Of a stretch of DNA of 23,330 nt, positions 16,318-23,330 are shown piece by piece. Under the pieces are notes generated by a model. It worked only from the letters and a program-made list of their open reading frames with translations. It was not told where the DNA came from and did no database searches. Location of the stretch: assembly GCA_051649785.1 (NCBI GenBank), contig JBOFHT010000064.1, positions 1 through 23,330 on the forward strand, given 5' to 3'. Source of the DNA: JBOFHT01 sp051649785. Its GTDB lineage: Archaea > Methanobacteriota > Methanobacteria > Methanobacteriales > Methanobacteriaceae. Position 1 is the first letter of the stretch. Each line of letters begins with the position of its first letter. A program made the position numbers and the translations under genes.

Positions 16318-17634
16318 ATGAAAATTTTATTTATTGGTGCAAGGCTTTTTGATGATGTTTATTTTTACACTCAAAGTGAGAATATATCTAGTATTCTTAC
16401 AGAATCTAATCCTAGCTCTCCTAATCTTGATTTAGCCGACATTGTTCATATTGTTCCTCGTGGATTTTCTAAACCTATTGAAATAGCCACTAATAATAAA
16501 ATTGATGCAGTTATTCCCCTAATTGGTATTGACAACCCTTTAATTGATGTTTCTATTACTAAAAGACATTTAGAGCTTAATTATAATATTCCTGTCATTG
16601 CTTCTCCTCTTTACACTACTCTAATTACTTCAAATAAAATTAAAACTAAGGACTTTTTGCTTAAAGCAGATGTAGCTACTGCTCCATTTGCAGTTATTGT
16701 TAATAAATCTAGCAATATGGATAATTCCGATATTTTAAATCAATATAATCTTGATTATATTAAATATATTAATATTAAACCTATTAATAATAATAATATT
16801 GATATTAATGATATTAACAATAATGGAGGTAATGATGAAAAATGTTGTGATATAAATGCAATTGTGAATGATATTGGTGGATTTCCTTGTGTTTTAAAGC
16901 AACCTGAAGGTCAGGGGGGCAAGGATATTAAAATAGCTCAAAATGAAGCAGATATTATTGAATACATGTCTAATTTTGACATTGCACTTATTGAAAAATT
17001 CATTGATGGTGTTGAAATATCTATTGAAGTTCTTAGTTGGAATAAACAATATTTCCCATTAGTTCCTACATTTAAAGGTGAAACTAGCTTAGAAGGGATT
17101 CACCCGCTTAATAAAGTTCGTTACGCACCATTATCAATTGATAAAATAGATAAAAATAAAAACAAAGCTTTTAATAGCAAAATCCGTGATGTAGCTAGGA
17201 AAATAGCTAAAAATCTTAGAGCAGAAGGCACTATTGATATTGATTTTATTTATTCTCATAATAACAATGAATTATATTGTGTTGAAGTTAATTCACGCCC
17301 AAGTGGAACTCGTTATCTTTCTTTCGCTTCAACTAATATTAGTCCTCTTTGCTCCCTTATTGACATGGCTACTGGTAAATTTAATTCCAATAAACTAGAA
17401 AATAATATTAGCAACTATTTTTCCCTAGAAATTCCTGTTGGCATCAATAATTCTCCTAAAGAATTTCATAAAAATTTCAATCCTAGTGTAGTTAATAAAC
17501 CTTTTAAAGATTTTAATACTAATCCTTTTGTTGTTCATGGTGTTAAAGGATATGAACGTATTACTATTAGGGCAGAGAGTAAAGAAGAAGCTTATGATTT
17601 AGCCCGTAGCTTTGGTATTGATATTCAGAGTTAA
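16318..17634 (+). CDS. CarB-like ATP-grasp ligase, pseudomurein-locus type
   Basis: The 438-residue protein is an ATP-grasp enzyme: an N-terminal pre-ATP-grasp domain (MKILFIGARLFDDVYFY to about 110), an ATP-binding domain with CVLKQPEGQGGKD (about 192-204), EKFIDGVEISIEV, and the metal-binding EVNSRPSGTRY with Glu323 and Asn325. It resembles the large subunit of carbamoyl-phosphate synthase but has only one such unit. CarB-like genes are known beside the MraY-like and Mur genes of pseudomurein-forming methanogens, and this one is followed by both. Joining an amino acid or similar group in wall-precursor synthesis is a reasonable inference, but the substrate is unknown. An Asn/Ile-rich insertion lies at about 151-174. 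The start is fixed by AGAGGTGAT at 16306-16314. Confidence 0.8.
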   Translation: MKILFIGARLFDDVYFYTQSENISSILTESNPSSPNLDLADIVHIVPRGFSKPIEIATNNKIDAVIPLIGIDNPLIDVSITKRHLELNYNIPVIASPLYTTLITSNKIKTKDFLLKADVATAPFAVIVNKSSNMDNSDILNQYNLDYIKYINIKPINNNNIDINDINNNGGNDEKCCDINAIVNDIGGFPCVLKQPEGQGGKDIKIAQNEADIIEYMSNFDIALIEKFIDGVEISIEVLSWNKQYFPLVPTFKGETSLEGIHPLNKVRYAPLSIDKIDKNKNKAFNSKIRDVARKIAKNLRAEGTIDIDFIYSHNNNELYCVEVNSRPSGTRYLSFASTNISPLCSLIDMATGKFNSNKLENNISNYFSLEIPVGINNSPKEFHKNFNPSVVNKPFKDFNTNPFVVHGVKGYERITIRAESKEEAYDLARSFGIDIQS

Positions 17635-17956
17635 TTATTATTATTTTATATTTTTTCTATTATTTTACTATTATTTACTGTTAGTTTTTCTAGTTATTAT
17701 TATTTGATTCTATGTTTTCTTCTATTTCTTTAACCTTTATTTTTTCCATTATGTTACTATTATTTTTTCCCTAAAAAAAGTTTCTAGTAATATTTGTAGT
17801 AACATTTATTTATTAGCTTAAACAAATAATCATTGTTATAAAAATAATACAATATAATTTAATTTATTAATTTATATTTAGTTATTATTTAGCTATTATT
17901 TACTTATTATTTACTTAATTTATCTTTTACTTAATTTATCTATTATTTGTGATAAT
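17635..17956. other. 322-bp gap with T-rich tract and short repeats
   Basis: The first part is T/A-rich with several T-runs, likely terminating the upstream gene. A TATA-like TTTATATTTA stands at 17871-17880, 80 nt ahead of the MraY-like gene. From 17879 to 17950 there are imperfect tandem units of TATTATTTA(C/G) and two copies of ACTTAATTTATCT. I see no gene here. Confidence 0.4.
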
Positions 17957-19072
17957 ATGAATGTTATGGGATTTTACTTTAATAATACACTAGTTAACAT
18001 TAACATTGAAAACTTGATAGTCTTGTTTTTAATTACACTAATTGCAACTATATTTTTTGTCTTTTTCATACGAAAAATATTAATTAAAGCTGATATTGGT
18101 GATAAGCCAATTGTCACAGAACACAAGCATAAAATAGGAACCCCTACAATGGGGGGAATTGGTATGCTTCTAACTGTTCTTTTCATTGCTGCTATTTATT
18201 TTAGAAACTCTGAGATTATAGTTCTAGTTCTTATTATTGTTTCTGCAGGAATTATTGGTTTTATTGATGATTTAATTGGCCTCAAAGTTAAGGAAGTTCA
18301 AAAAATTGTTACTAATATATCTACAGCTCCTGTAAAGTTAGGCCAACTCCTTGTTTATCCTGGTGACGAAGTTCGTGCAGCTACTCCTAATGCAAAAAAA
18401 GAACTGGAAGGCCTTGTTGAATCTGGAAAAATGAAAATTATTGGTGAAGCATCTATTAAATATGAAACTGGTGAAACTGAGAAAATTATTGCTCAAGTTG
18501 TGCTGGGAATATTTCTAGCTATTACTGGCGTATTCACGACTCTAGGTGGTTATTATATTGGACTTTTAGCTATACCAATTTCTATAATAGCTATTGTAGG
18601 TGCAATTAATACAGTAAATCTTATTGATGGGATGGATGGTTTAGCAGCGGGAATAATAGCCATTGCTTCATTTTCTAATATAATTTTCTTATATTTAAGT
18701 GGTAATATAGATGGTATGGTTCCATTTGTTCTTTTAACTGCTTTAACTCTTGGATTTTTAGTATTTAATAGATATCCTGCCAGTATATTTATGGGAGATA
18801 CAGGTTCATTTGCTTTAGGTGCAGGATATGTTACAGCTGCATTAATTACAAATAATCCTTACTTTGGAGCTTTGGCACTAGCAGTTCCAATTTTTTCAGT
18901 TGTTGTTAGTTTATTCCATAGGTCAAAAATCATTAGATTGCCAGTTGAGCCGTTACATCATACTTTGCATCATAAAGGAATGTCTGAACCTAAAATTATT
19001 GCTATATATTACTTGACTACAGTTATAATTTGTGGAATTGGTTTATTTTCTTACTATTTCTTTTTTATGTAA
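17957..19072 (+). CDS. MraY-like glycosyl-1-phosphate transferase (GT4 / PNPT superfamily)
   Basis: The 371-residue polytopic membrane protein transfers a sugar-1-phosphate from a nucleotide sugar to a polyprenyl phosphate carrier. It has all family signatures: HKIGTPTMGG (about 55-64), the metal-binding Asp104-Asp105 in FIDDLIG, NTVNLIDGMDG at 218-228, FMGDTGS with Asp281, and HHTLHHKG at 334-341, the MraY-type histidine motif. About ten hydrophobic segments are visible. A hydrophilic insertion at about 112-176 makes the loop after the DD motif longer than in bacterial MraY. The genes on either side (CarB-like, Mur ligase) place it in pseudomurein precursor assembly. The ATG is preceded by GTGATA; the Mur ligase follows within 75 nt. 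Confidence 0.88.
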   Translation: MNVMGFYFNNTLVNINIENLIVLFLITLIATIFFVFFIRKILIKADIGDKPIVTEHKHKIGTPTMGGIGMLLTVLFIAAIYFRNSEIIVLVLIIVSAGIIGFIDDLIGLKVKEVQKIVTNISTAPVKLGQLLVYPGDEVRAATPNAKKELEGLVESGKMKIIGEASIKYETGETEKIIAQVVLGIFLAITGVFTTLGGYYIGLLAIPISIIAIVGAINTVNLIDGMDGLAAGIIAIASFSNIIFLYLSGNIDGMVPFVLLTALTLGFLVFNRYPASIFMGDTGSFALGAGYVTAALITNNPYFGALALAVPIFSVVVSLFHRSKIIRLPVEPLHHTLHHKGMSEPKIIAIYYLTTVIICGIGLFSYYFFFM

Positions 19073-19147
19073 GTTATTAGAACTTTGACCAATTATTATA
19101 AAAGAGATATTTATAAAATATATATTACTGAAAGGAATACTAATAAA

Positions 19148-21076
19148 ATGAATATTCATGGAAATGGAATTAATGATCATAGCATTAATAATAGTATTAA
19201 TACTCATAAAATAGCTAGTATAATATCTGCTAAAGTTGTTGGACCTAATAATGATTTTACTGGAATTTTCACTTTTTTAGGTGAAGCAAAATCTGGAGAT
19301 ATTGTTATAAGGCATTGGATTAATGAAAAAGCTATTGAACTAGCTAAAAAAAAGAATTTAGCAGGGATTATTACTTCTGATCCTAGGGGAAATAGTTTTG
19401 ACCTAGCTAAGGAGCTAGATGTTTGTCTTATTGTTATTGATAAAATTGAAATAGCCAATGCTTTTGCTTTAAATTGGACAATTGGTAATTTTGCACATGA
19501 CTCTAAAAGAGTAGCTATTACAGGAACTAATGGGAAATCAACTGTTTCTCATATGCTTTACCATATTTTAAATTATAATAATGGAGTTATGGCTAGTAAC
19601 GGCAATAATGAGGATAATAATAATAATAATAATAATAATTTGGATAATACTAAGAATGAGGATAATGGGAATAAGAATAATAATTTTGATAAAAGCAATT
19701 CTAAAAATATTTATACTAATACTGATGCTAAATCTGAATTTAATACTCTAATTGATCCAATGATTTCTAAACAAATATCTAATCTGGATTATACCCCTGA
19801 TTATCTAGTTATTGAAGTTTCTGAAGTTCAAGGTTGGCTTGGGGATTTAATGGAAAATCATGCTTCTTTAATGGCTAATGCGATTATTCCTGATGTTGGT
19901 ATTATAACCAATATCTATTTGGACCATATTGGCCTTGTTAAATCAATTGATGAAGTATTTAATGAGGTTTTTACATTTGCTAAGTCATTTGATAATATTA
20001 ATTCAAATAATATTAATGATAATGCCTCTATTGCTAATAATACTCATATTAATAATAATATTAATAACAATAATTCTTCAAAAACTTTGGTTTTAAATTA
20101 TGATGATGAATTAGTTAGAAAAATAGCTAGCTTTACTAATAATTCTAATATATTCTTTTTCACAATGAATAATGATAATATTGGTAATTCTAATAATACT
20201 AATATTGCTGATTCCATATCTAATTCTAATAATAATAACAACAATAATTCTAGAGATGGATCCATTGATTTTATTATCTACAATAATGGTAATATTACAT
20301 ATAACTCTAAGAATATAATTAATTTAGATGATTTACCTTTTAAAAGCAATCACTTTATTCAAAATACTCTAGCTGCTATAGCTGGAGCTATATCATTAGA
20401 TATTCCTATTGAAAACATTGTGGCTGCTTTAAAAACTTATAATTCTCTTAATCGTAGATTTAAAATAATAAATAAAAATCCTCTTATAATTGATGACTTT
20501 GCACATAATCCTGAAGGTATTAAAGCCACTATAAATGCTGCTTATAATTATATTGGCAATAACGAGTATAAAAATGGTTCATTTTTTGTAGTTTGCTCGA
20601 TTAGAGGTTCTAGAGGTTTAGAAATTAATAAAATGAATGCTAAAGCTATTGTTGATGCTTTTATTTCTTTAAATAATTCAAATAACTCTAATGAGTTTAA
20701 TAATATTAATTCTTCCAATATTTCTTTAATTATTACAAATAGTAGTGATTTTGTTGATAATTTAAATACTGTAACTAAAGAAGAAGAAAATGTATTTTTA
20801 AATACATTAAATTCGGTTAATTCTGATAATAATTCTAATTGCAATAACACTCATAATATTAAAACTAATATTAAAACTAATTATTCTAATATTAATAAAA
20901 CCCATAATAATAATAATAATAATAAAAATTGCAATAATTATTTATTTTATGATAAATTAGAGGATGCTTTGGATGTTGTTTTAGATTTAGCTAATAATAA
21001 TGATGTTATTTTACTTATTGGTTCTCAGGGAATGGATCCTGCTGAAGAATTATTAAAATCTAATTACTTAAATTAA
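19148..21076 (+). CDS. Mur ligase family protein (pseudomurein peptide ligase) with Asn-rich insertions
   Basis: The 642-residue protein is an ATP-dependent amide ligase: GTNGKST at 126-132 (P-loop), EVSEVQG with Glu223 for magnesium, IYLDHIG, NRRFK, and DDFAHNPEG with His453, the DxAHNP motif of the C-terminal domain; CSIRGSRG and LLIGSQGMD follow. Homologues in Methanobacteriales are thought to add amino acids to the pseudomurein peptide. It is far longer than usual Mur ligases because of Asn-rich insertions at about 142-198, 285-312, 342-373 and 557-598, all between conserved motifs. The ATG at 19148 has AAAGGA 11 nt upstream; an in-frame TTG at 19085 is an alternative start, only 12 nt after the MraY-like gene. 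Confidence 0.85.
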   Translation: MNIHGNGINDHSINNSINTHKIASIISAKVVGPNNDFTGIFTFLGEAKSGDIVIRHWINEKAIELAKKKNLAGIITSDPRGNSFDLAKELDVCLIVIDKIEIANAFALNWTIGNFAHDSKRVAITGTNGKSTVSHMLYHILNYNNGVMASNGNNEDNNNNNNNNLDNTKNEDNGNKNNNFDKSNSKNIYTNTDAKSEFNTLIDPMISKQISNLDYTPDYLVIEVSEVQGWLGDLMENHASLMANAIIPDVGIITNIYLDHIGLVKSIDEVFNEVFTFAKSFDNINSNNINDNASIANNTHINNNINNNNSSKTLVLNYDDELVRKIASFTNNSNIFFFTMNNDNIGNSNNTNIADSISNSNNNNNNNSRDGSIDFIIYNNGNITYNSKNIINLDDLPFKSNHFIQNTLAAIAGAISLDIPIENIVAALKTYNSLNRRFKIINKNPLIIDDFAHNPEGIKATINAAYNYIGNNEYKNGSFFVVCSIRGSRGLEINKMNAKAIVDAFISLNNSNNSNEFNNINSSNISLIITNSSDFVDNLNTVTKEEENVFLNTLNSVNSDNNSNCNNTHNIKTNIKTNYSNINKTHNNNNNNKNCNNYLFYDKLEDALDVVLDLANNNDVILLIGSQGMDPAEELLKSNYLN

Positions 21077-21188
21077 TATTAATTTTATAGCCAATTATCT
21101 GTTATAATAGTTAAATATTAATATAACATTATTCATATATTATTATAGTATAAATTATATCTAATTCATATTTAAATTCATAGATACA

Positions 21189-21196
21189 TTATATAA
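21189..21196 (+). promoter_or_regulatory. Candidate TATA box for the exported-protein pair
   Basis: TTATATAA lies 77 nt before the ATG at 21266, allowing a leader of about 45-50 nt. It lies in the 189-bp gap after the Mur ligase and suggests that the last two genes may have their own transcript. Confidence 0.35.
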
Positions 21197-21265
21197 TATG
21201 TCTAAAAATTATATTCAATAATTCAAATCTTTATCATAGTATTTTCTTTTATTGGAGGCGACATT

Positions 21266-21769
21266 ATGTTTATTAAAATTAAAAGAGATACATTAATTAT
21301 AATAATGTTAGCTTTTCTTTTAATCTTTGCAGGGAGATTTATAACTTATATGGGATATGCATCTACTTCAGAAATAGATGATGGTGTTCCAATTGCAGGT
21401 ATAATTATCAAAGGGAATGATATCGTACCTATTGATAGTATAAGGGCTAATGTAGCAGGCTCAGGACTAAGAACAGGTAGTTATATACAGGGAGATATGT
21501 TAGTAACATCTAAACGGGAAATACCTATTAATGAGGCCATAACAAATGCTGAAACTTTTGTAATGCGAACTACAATTCCAGGTACAAAATTAAATCCAAT
21601 TGTGGCTGCAACAATTACTGTTGATAGAAAAACAGGAATTGTAACAGTTAATGTAATTGAAGACTTTTCTATTATTAAAACAGACTTAAATAATAAAAAT
21701 AGTGATAATAGTGGGGCTGTTTTAAATACAGGTCTTAAATCTAATAATTCCAATCCTAATGGCACATAA
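21266..21769 (+). CDS. Membrane-anchored extracytoplasmic protein of unknown function
   Basis: The 167-residue protein has a short basic start (KIKRD), one hydrophobic segment at about 9-27 that should act as an uncleaved signal anchor, and an exterior domain of about 110 residues. That domain reads GIIIKGNDIVPIDSIRANVAGSGLR, a region INEAITNAETFV, and a late strand pair ending VNVIEDF. The layout loosely resembles a POTRA-type alpha/beta fold, but this is only a visual resemblance. The last 35 residues are Asn/Ser-rich. GGAGG at 21254-21258 fixes the start. It follows the Mur ligase and is 36 nt ahead of another exported protein, so a role in building or organising the pseudomurein wall is inferred from context. 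Confidence 0.6.
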   Translation: MFIKIKRDTLIIIMLAFLLIFAGRFITYMGYASTSEIDDGVPIAGIIIKGNDIVPIDSIRANVAGSGLRTGSYIQGDMLVTSKREIPINEAITNAETFVMRTTIPGTKLNPIVAATITVDRKTGIVTVNVIEDFSIIKTDLNNKNSDNSGAVLNTGLKSNNSNPNGT

Positions 21770-21805
21770 TGCCATTTTATTAAATTTCATTTAAGGAGGG
21801 TAAAA

Positions 21806-23104
21806 TTGAAACATAATATTTTATCAAAATACCTATTTAAAAATTCACCTAAAATTATTTTTCTAATATCTATTATATTAGTAGTTATGCTATCTATTAG
21901 CTCAGTTGCAGCTACTCTTAATGTAATTGTTATTACAGATCCTACAGGGGATGATATTAATGGTGCTGCTGCAGGAAGTATGTCGTTTGGTCAAAATATG
22001 TTCCAATCAACATTTTTAATGTCTAAAGAAAAACAATTTGTTGTTTTATCTGGAGGGGAAGGTAAATCTGATGCACGGCTAGGAGCTATTGTTGATTCAA
22101 TTTCTAATTTAGAAAATGGTGCATCAGCATCTTTAGGTGCTTCTGTTGCAAGTGGTTATTCTGGGATTCGTTTAATGGTAGGAGGTCCCACTATTGGAGC
22201 TGCAGTAGGGGGTTCTTTTAAAGCATATATGATTACTGTTGAAAGTGATGACACTATTAAAATAACTCCTTATTCTGGAGGATTGGCGGTTTTACCTCCT
22301 GGGCAAAAAGGAGCAATTATACATTTAAGAAATACTGGAGGTAACCCTCAGTATGGTACAGCAGATACTGTAAGAAAAGAAACTGCTATTAATATTGGTA
22401 GGATGATTAGGGATGGCTATTCTGCTACTGAAATTGTAGGGCAAGTTTTTAAAGAAGTAGCTGAAGATTCTGGTGAAAAATATGGTGGAGGTGCTGTAAA
22501 TCTTCATGCAGGGATTTCTACTGGAGATATGTTTACCCCTGTAGATATTAACCAAACAGGATATCCTATGAATGAACCTTATGCCAAGGTATGTAATTTT
22601 TGTGGATGGAGTTCTGGTTATACTACTGCTGAAAATTATTTAAGCTGCCCTATTGATGGTAAACCATTAAAAGAAATTTATGCATGGGAGGCTCTTACTA
22701 GCACAATTACCCTTTCTCAAAATTCTGTTAGTGTTTCAGTTTATGGTAATGATGCACCGGGGTTTTCAGAGACAACTAGTGAAATTGTAAGAGCTTCTGT
22801 AGCTAAATATGGTTATGATGCTAATGCAATTGCAGGATCTATTAACAAAGGAATTAAAAATGGACTTATTGTTGGTGTAAATTATATAGAACCTAAAGAT
22901 ATTAATGTTAGAAAAGATTCTAAAGCTGTTGGTGTTTATTTCACTCCTCTTGTTAGTGGAAAAACTTCACCTCCTTGGGATTTACCAATCCCTCCTGTAG
23001 TTCTTGATGTTTTAGGAAGTATTCAGACGGCAATTGGATTTATTTTAGTGTTACTTGTTTTATTTAGAAGTAACTTATTAAAATCTTTCCAAAGAAAGAA
23101 ATAG
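21806..23104 (+). CDS. Exported protein with C-terminal membrane anchor, unknown function
   Basis: The 432-residue protein has a signal peptide (hydrophobic core about 18-34, likely cleavage after VAA), a large Gly/Ala-rich external part and a C-terminal hydrophobic anchor (about 405-424) followed by a basic tail (QRKK), so it should be displayed outside the membrane. Glycine-rich segments VVLSGGEGKSDARLG and MVGGPTIGAAVGG stand in the first half. CNFCGWSS and, 15 residues on, a CPIDGK segment resemble a zinc ribbon lacking one partner. I recognise no enzyme family. AAGGAGGG at 21793-21800 fixes the TTG start. It pairs with the preceding anchored protein and closes the Mur gene block. Confidence 0.6.
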   Translation: MKHNILSKYLFKNSPKIIFLISIILVVMLSISSVAATLNVIVITDPTGDDINGAAAGSMSFGQNMFQSTFLMSKEKQFVVLSGGEGKSDARLGAIVDSISNLENGASASLGASVASGYSGIRLMVGGPTIGAAVGGSFKAYMITVESDDTIKITPYSGGLAVLPPGQKGAIIHLRNTGGNPQYGTADTVRKETAINIGRMIRDGYSATEIVGQVFKEVAEDSGEKYGGGAVNLHAGISTGDMFTPVDINQTGYPMNEPYAKVCNFCGWSSGYTTAENYLSCPIDGKPLKEIYAWEALTSTITLSQNSVSVSVYGNDAPGFSETTSEIVRASVAKYGYDANAIAGSINKGIKNGLIVGVNYIEPKDINVRKDSKAVGVYFTPLVSGKTSPPWDLPIPPVVLDVLGSIQTAIGFILVLLVLFRSNLLKSFQRKK

Positions 23105-23194
23105 CTAATAATAAATATTACTAAATAATTTATTAAAAAAGGTAGTTAAGTAAATTAAACTAATGGGGGTTTAATAAGAGGATTATTAAATATT

Positions 23195-23330
23195 GGCTTT
23201 GTAGAAACCCTTTTTTATTTTGTTAATTTATAGTCAAAAATATTTTTTTCAAAAAGAAATTTCCTTAATTTGCTAAGCCAAAGCATTTTAAGTTGTTTTA
23301 ATTTTTGAAATAGCGGATTTTGATATAAAC
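23195..23330. mobile_element. Right-edge insertion-sequence end, element body outside the window
   Basis: This is the exact reverse complement of 3-138. The tip GGCTTTGTAGAAACCC starts at 23195 and the element body runs off the right edge. Both window edges therefore show the same end of the same element in opposite orientation. The 90 bp between the last gene and the tip are AT-rich. Confidence 0.7.
23215..23330 (-). CDS. Possible C-terminal tail of an IS transposase (partial), second copy
   Basis: This is the minus-strand copy of the frame seen at 2-118, with the stop codon at 23215-23217, 20 bp from the IS tip. The same caution applies: no catalytic motif is present and the assignment rests on openness and position. 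Confidence 0.4.
   Translation of the reverse strand, partial: LYQNPLFQKLKQLKMLWLSKLRKFLFEKNIFDYKLTK

Noticed and set aside
17879..17950. Possible CRISPR-like or iteron array of TATTATTTA units
   Set aside because: Units are 9-13 bp, imperfect and without spacers of regular length; simple AT-rich repetition explains them.
1..23330. The whole window as one transposon with 136-bp terminal inverted repeats
   Set aside because: The IS-like tip (GGCTTTGTAGAAACCC) faces inward at both edges and the transposase-like frames point toward these tips, so the elements extend outward. The cargo is also ordinary chromosomal genes.

Overview
The window is chromosomal DNA of a very AT-rich methanogenic archaeon of the order Methanobacteriales, most like Methanobrevibacter. 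The evidence is a methanogenesis gene (mch), an archaeal thermosome, archaeosine tRNA-guanine transglycosylase, archaeal NAC, an archaeal-type thymidylate synthase, an adhesin-like surface protein, and a block of Mur-like genes typical of pseudomurein-walled methanogens. All convincing complete genes lie on the + strand. Candidate promoters are methanogen-type TATA boxes (TTTATATA), and many genes have clear Shine-Dalgarno sites.

Layout. (1) Positions 1-138 and 23195-23330 are the same insertion-sequence end in opposite orientation (136 bp perfect inverted repeat). Both IS bodies run off the window, so this is probably a segment bounded by two IS copies. (2) 183-7490: thymidylate synthase, mch, an adhesin-like beta-helix protein, a DUF362/ferredoxin protein whose 3' end and terminator are tandemly duplicated, and the thermosome. 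(3) 8003-11769: tgtA, a possible structured RNA of about 110 nt between 16-bp direct repeats, NAC and a metallophosphoesterase. (4) 11950-16206: an NYN/PIN-type RNase followed in the same frame, directly after its stop codon, by a membrane-anchored protein with a GGDEF/cyclase-like active-site pattern, then a predicted methylase and a hydrogenase maturation protease. (5) 16318-23104: a CarB-like ATP-grasp protein, a MraY-like glycosyltransferase, a Mur ligase and two exported proteins of unknown function. This block is best read as part of a pseudomurein biosynthesis locus.

How the genes fit together. Region 5 is a coherent wall-precursor module. Activated muropeptide-like precursors would be made and extended by the Mur ligase and the ATP-grasp enzyme, and loaded onto a polyprenyl carrier by the MraY-like protein. 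The two exported proteins could act outside the membrane. The hydrogenase protease and Mch serve energy metabolism; thermosome and NAC serve protein folding.

Most unusual points: asparagine-rich low-complexity insertions inside otherwise conserved enzymes (Mur ligase, HycI, ATP-grasp protein, thymidylate synthase); the RNase plus cyclase-like pair, the best candidate here for an undescribed system; the apparent CTG start of the cyclase-like gene; the tandem duplication of a gene tail; and the possible new RNA near 10130-10254. I saw no tRNA, rRNA or CRISPR array.
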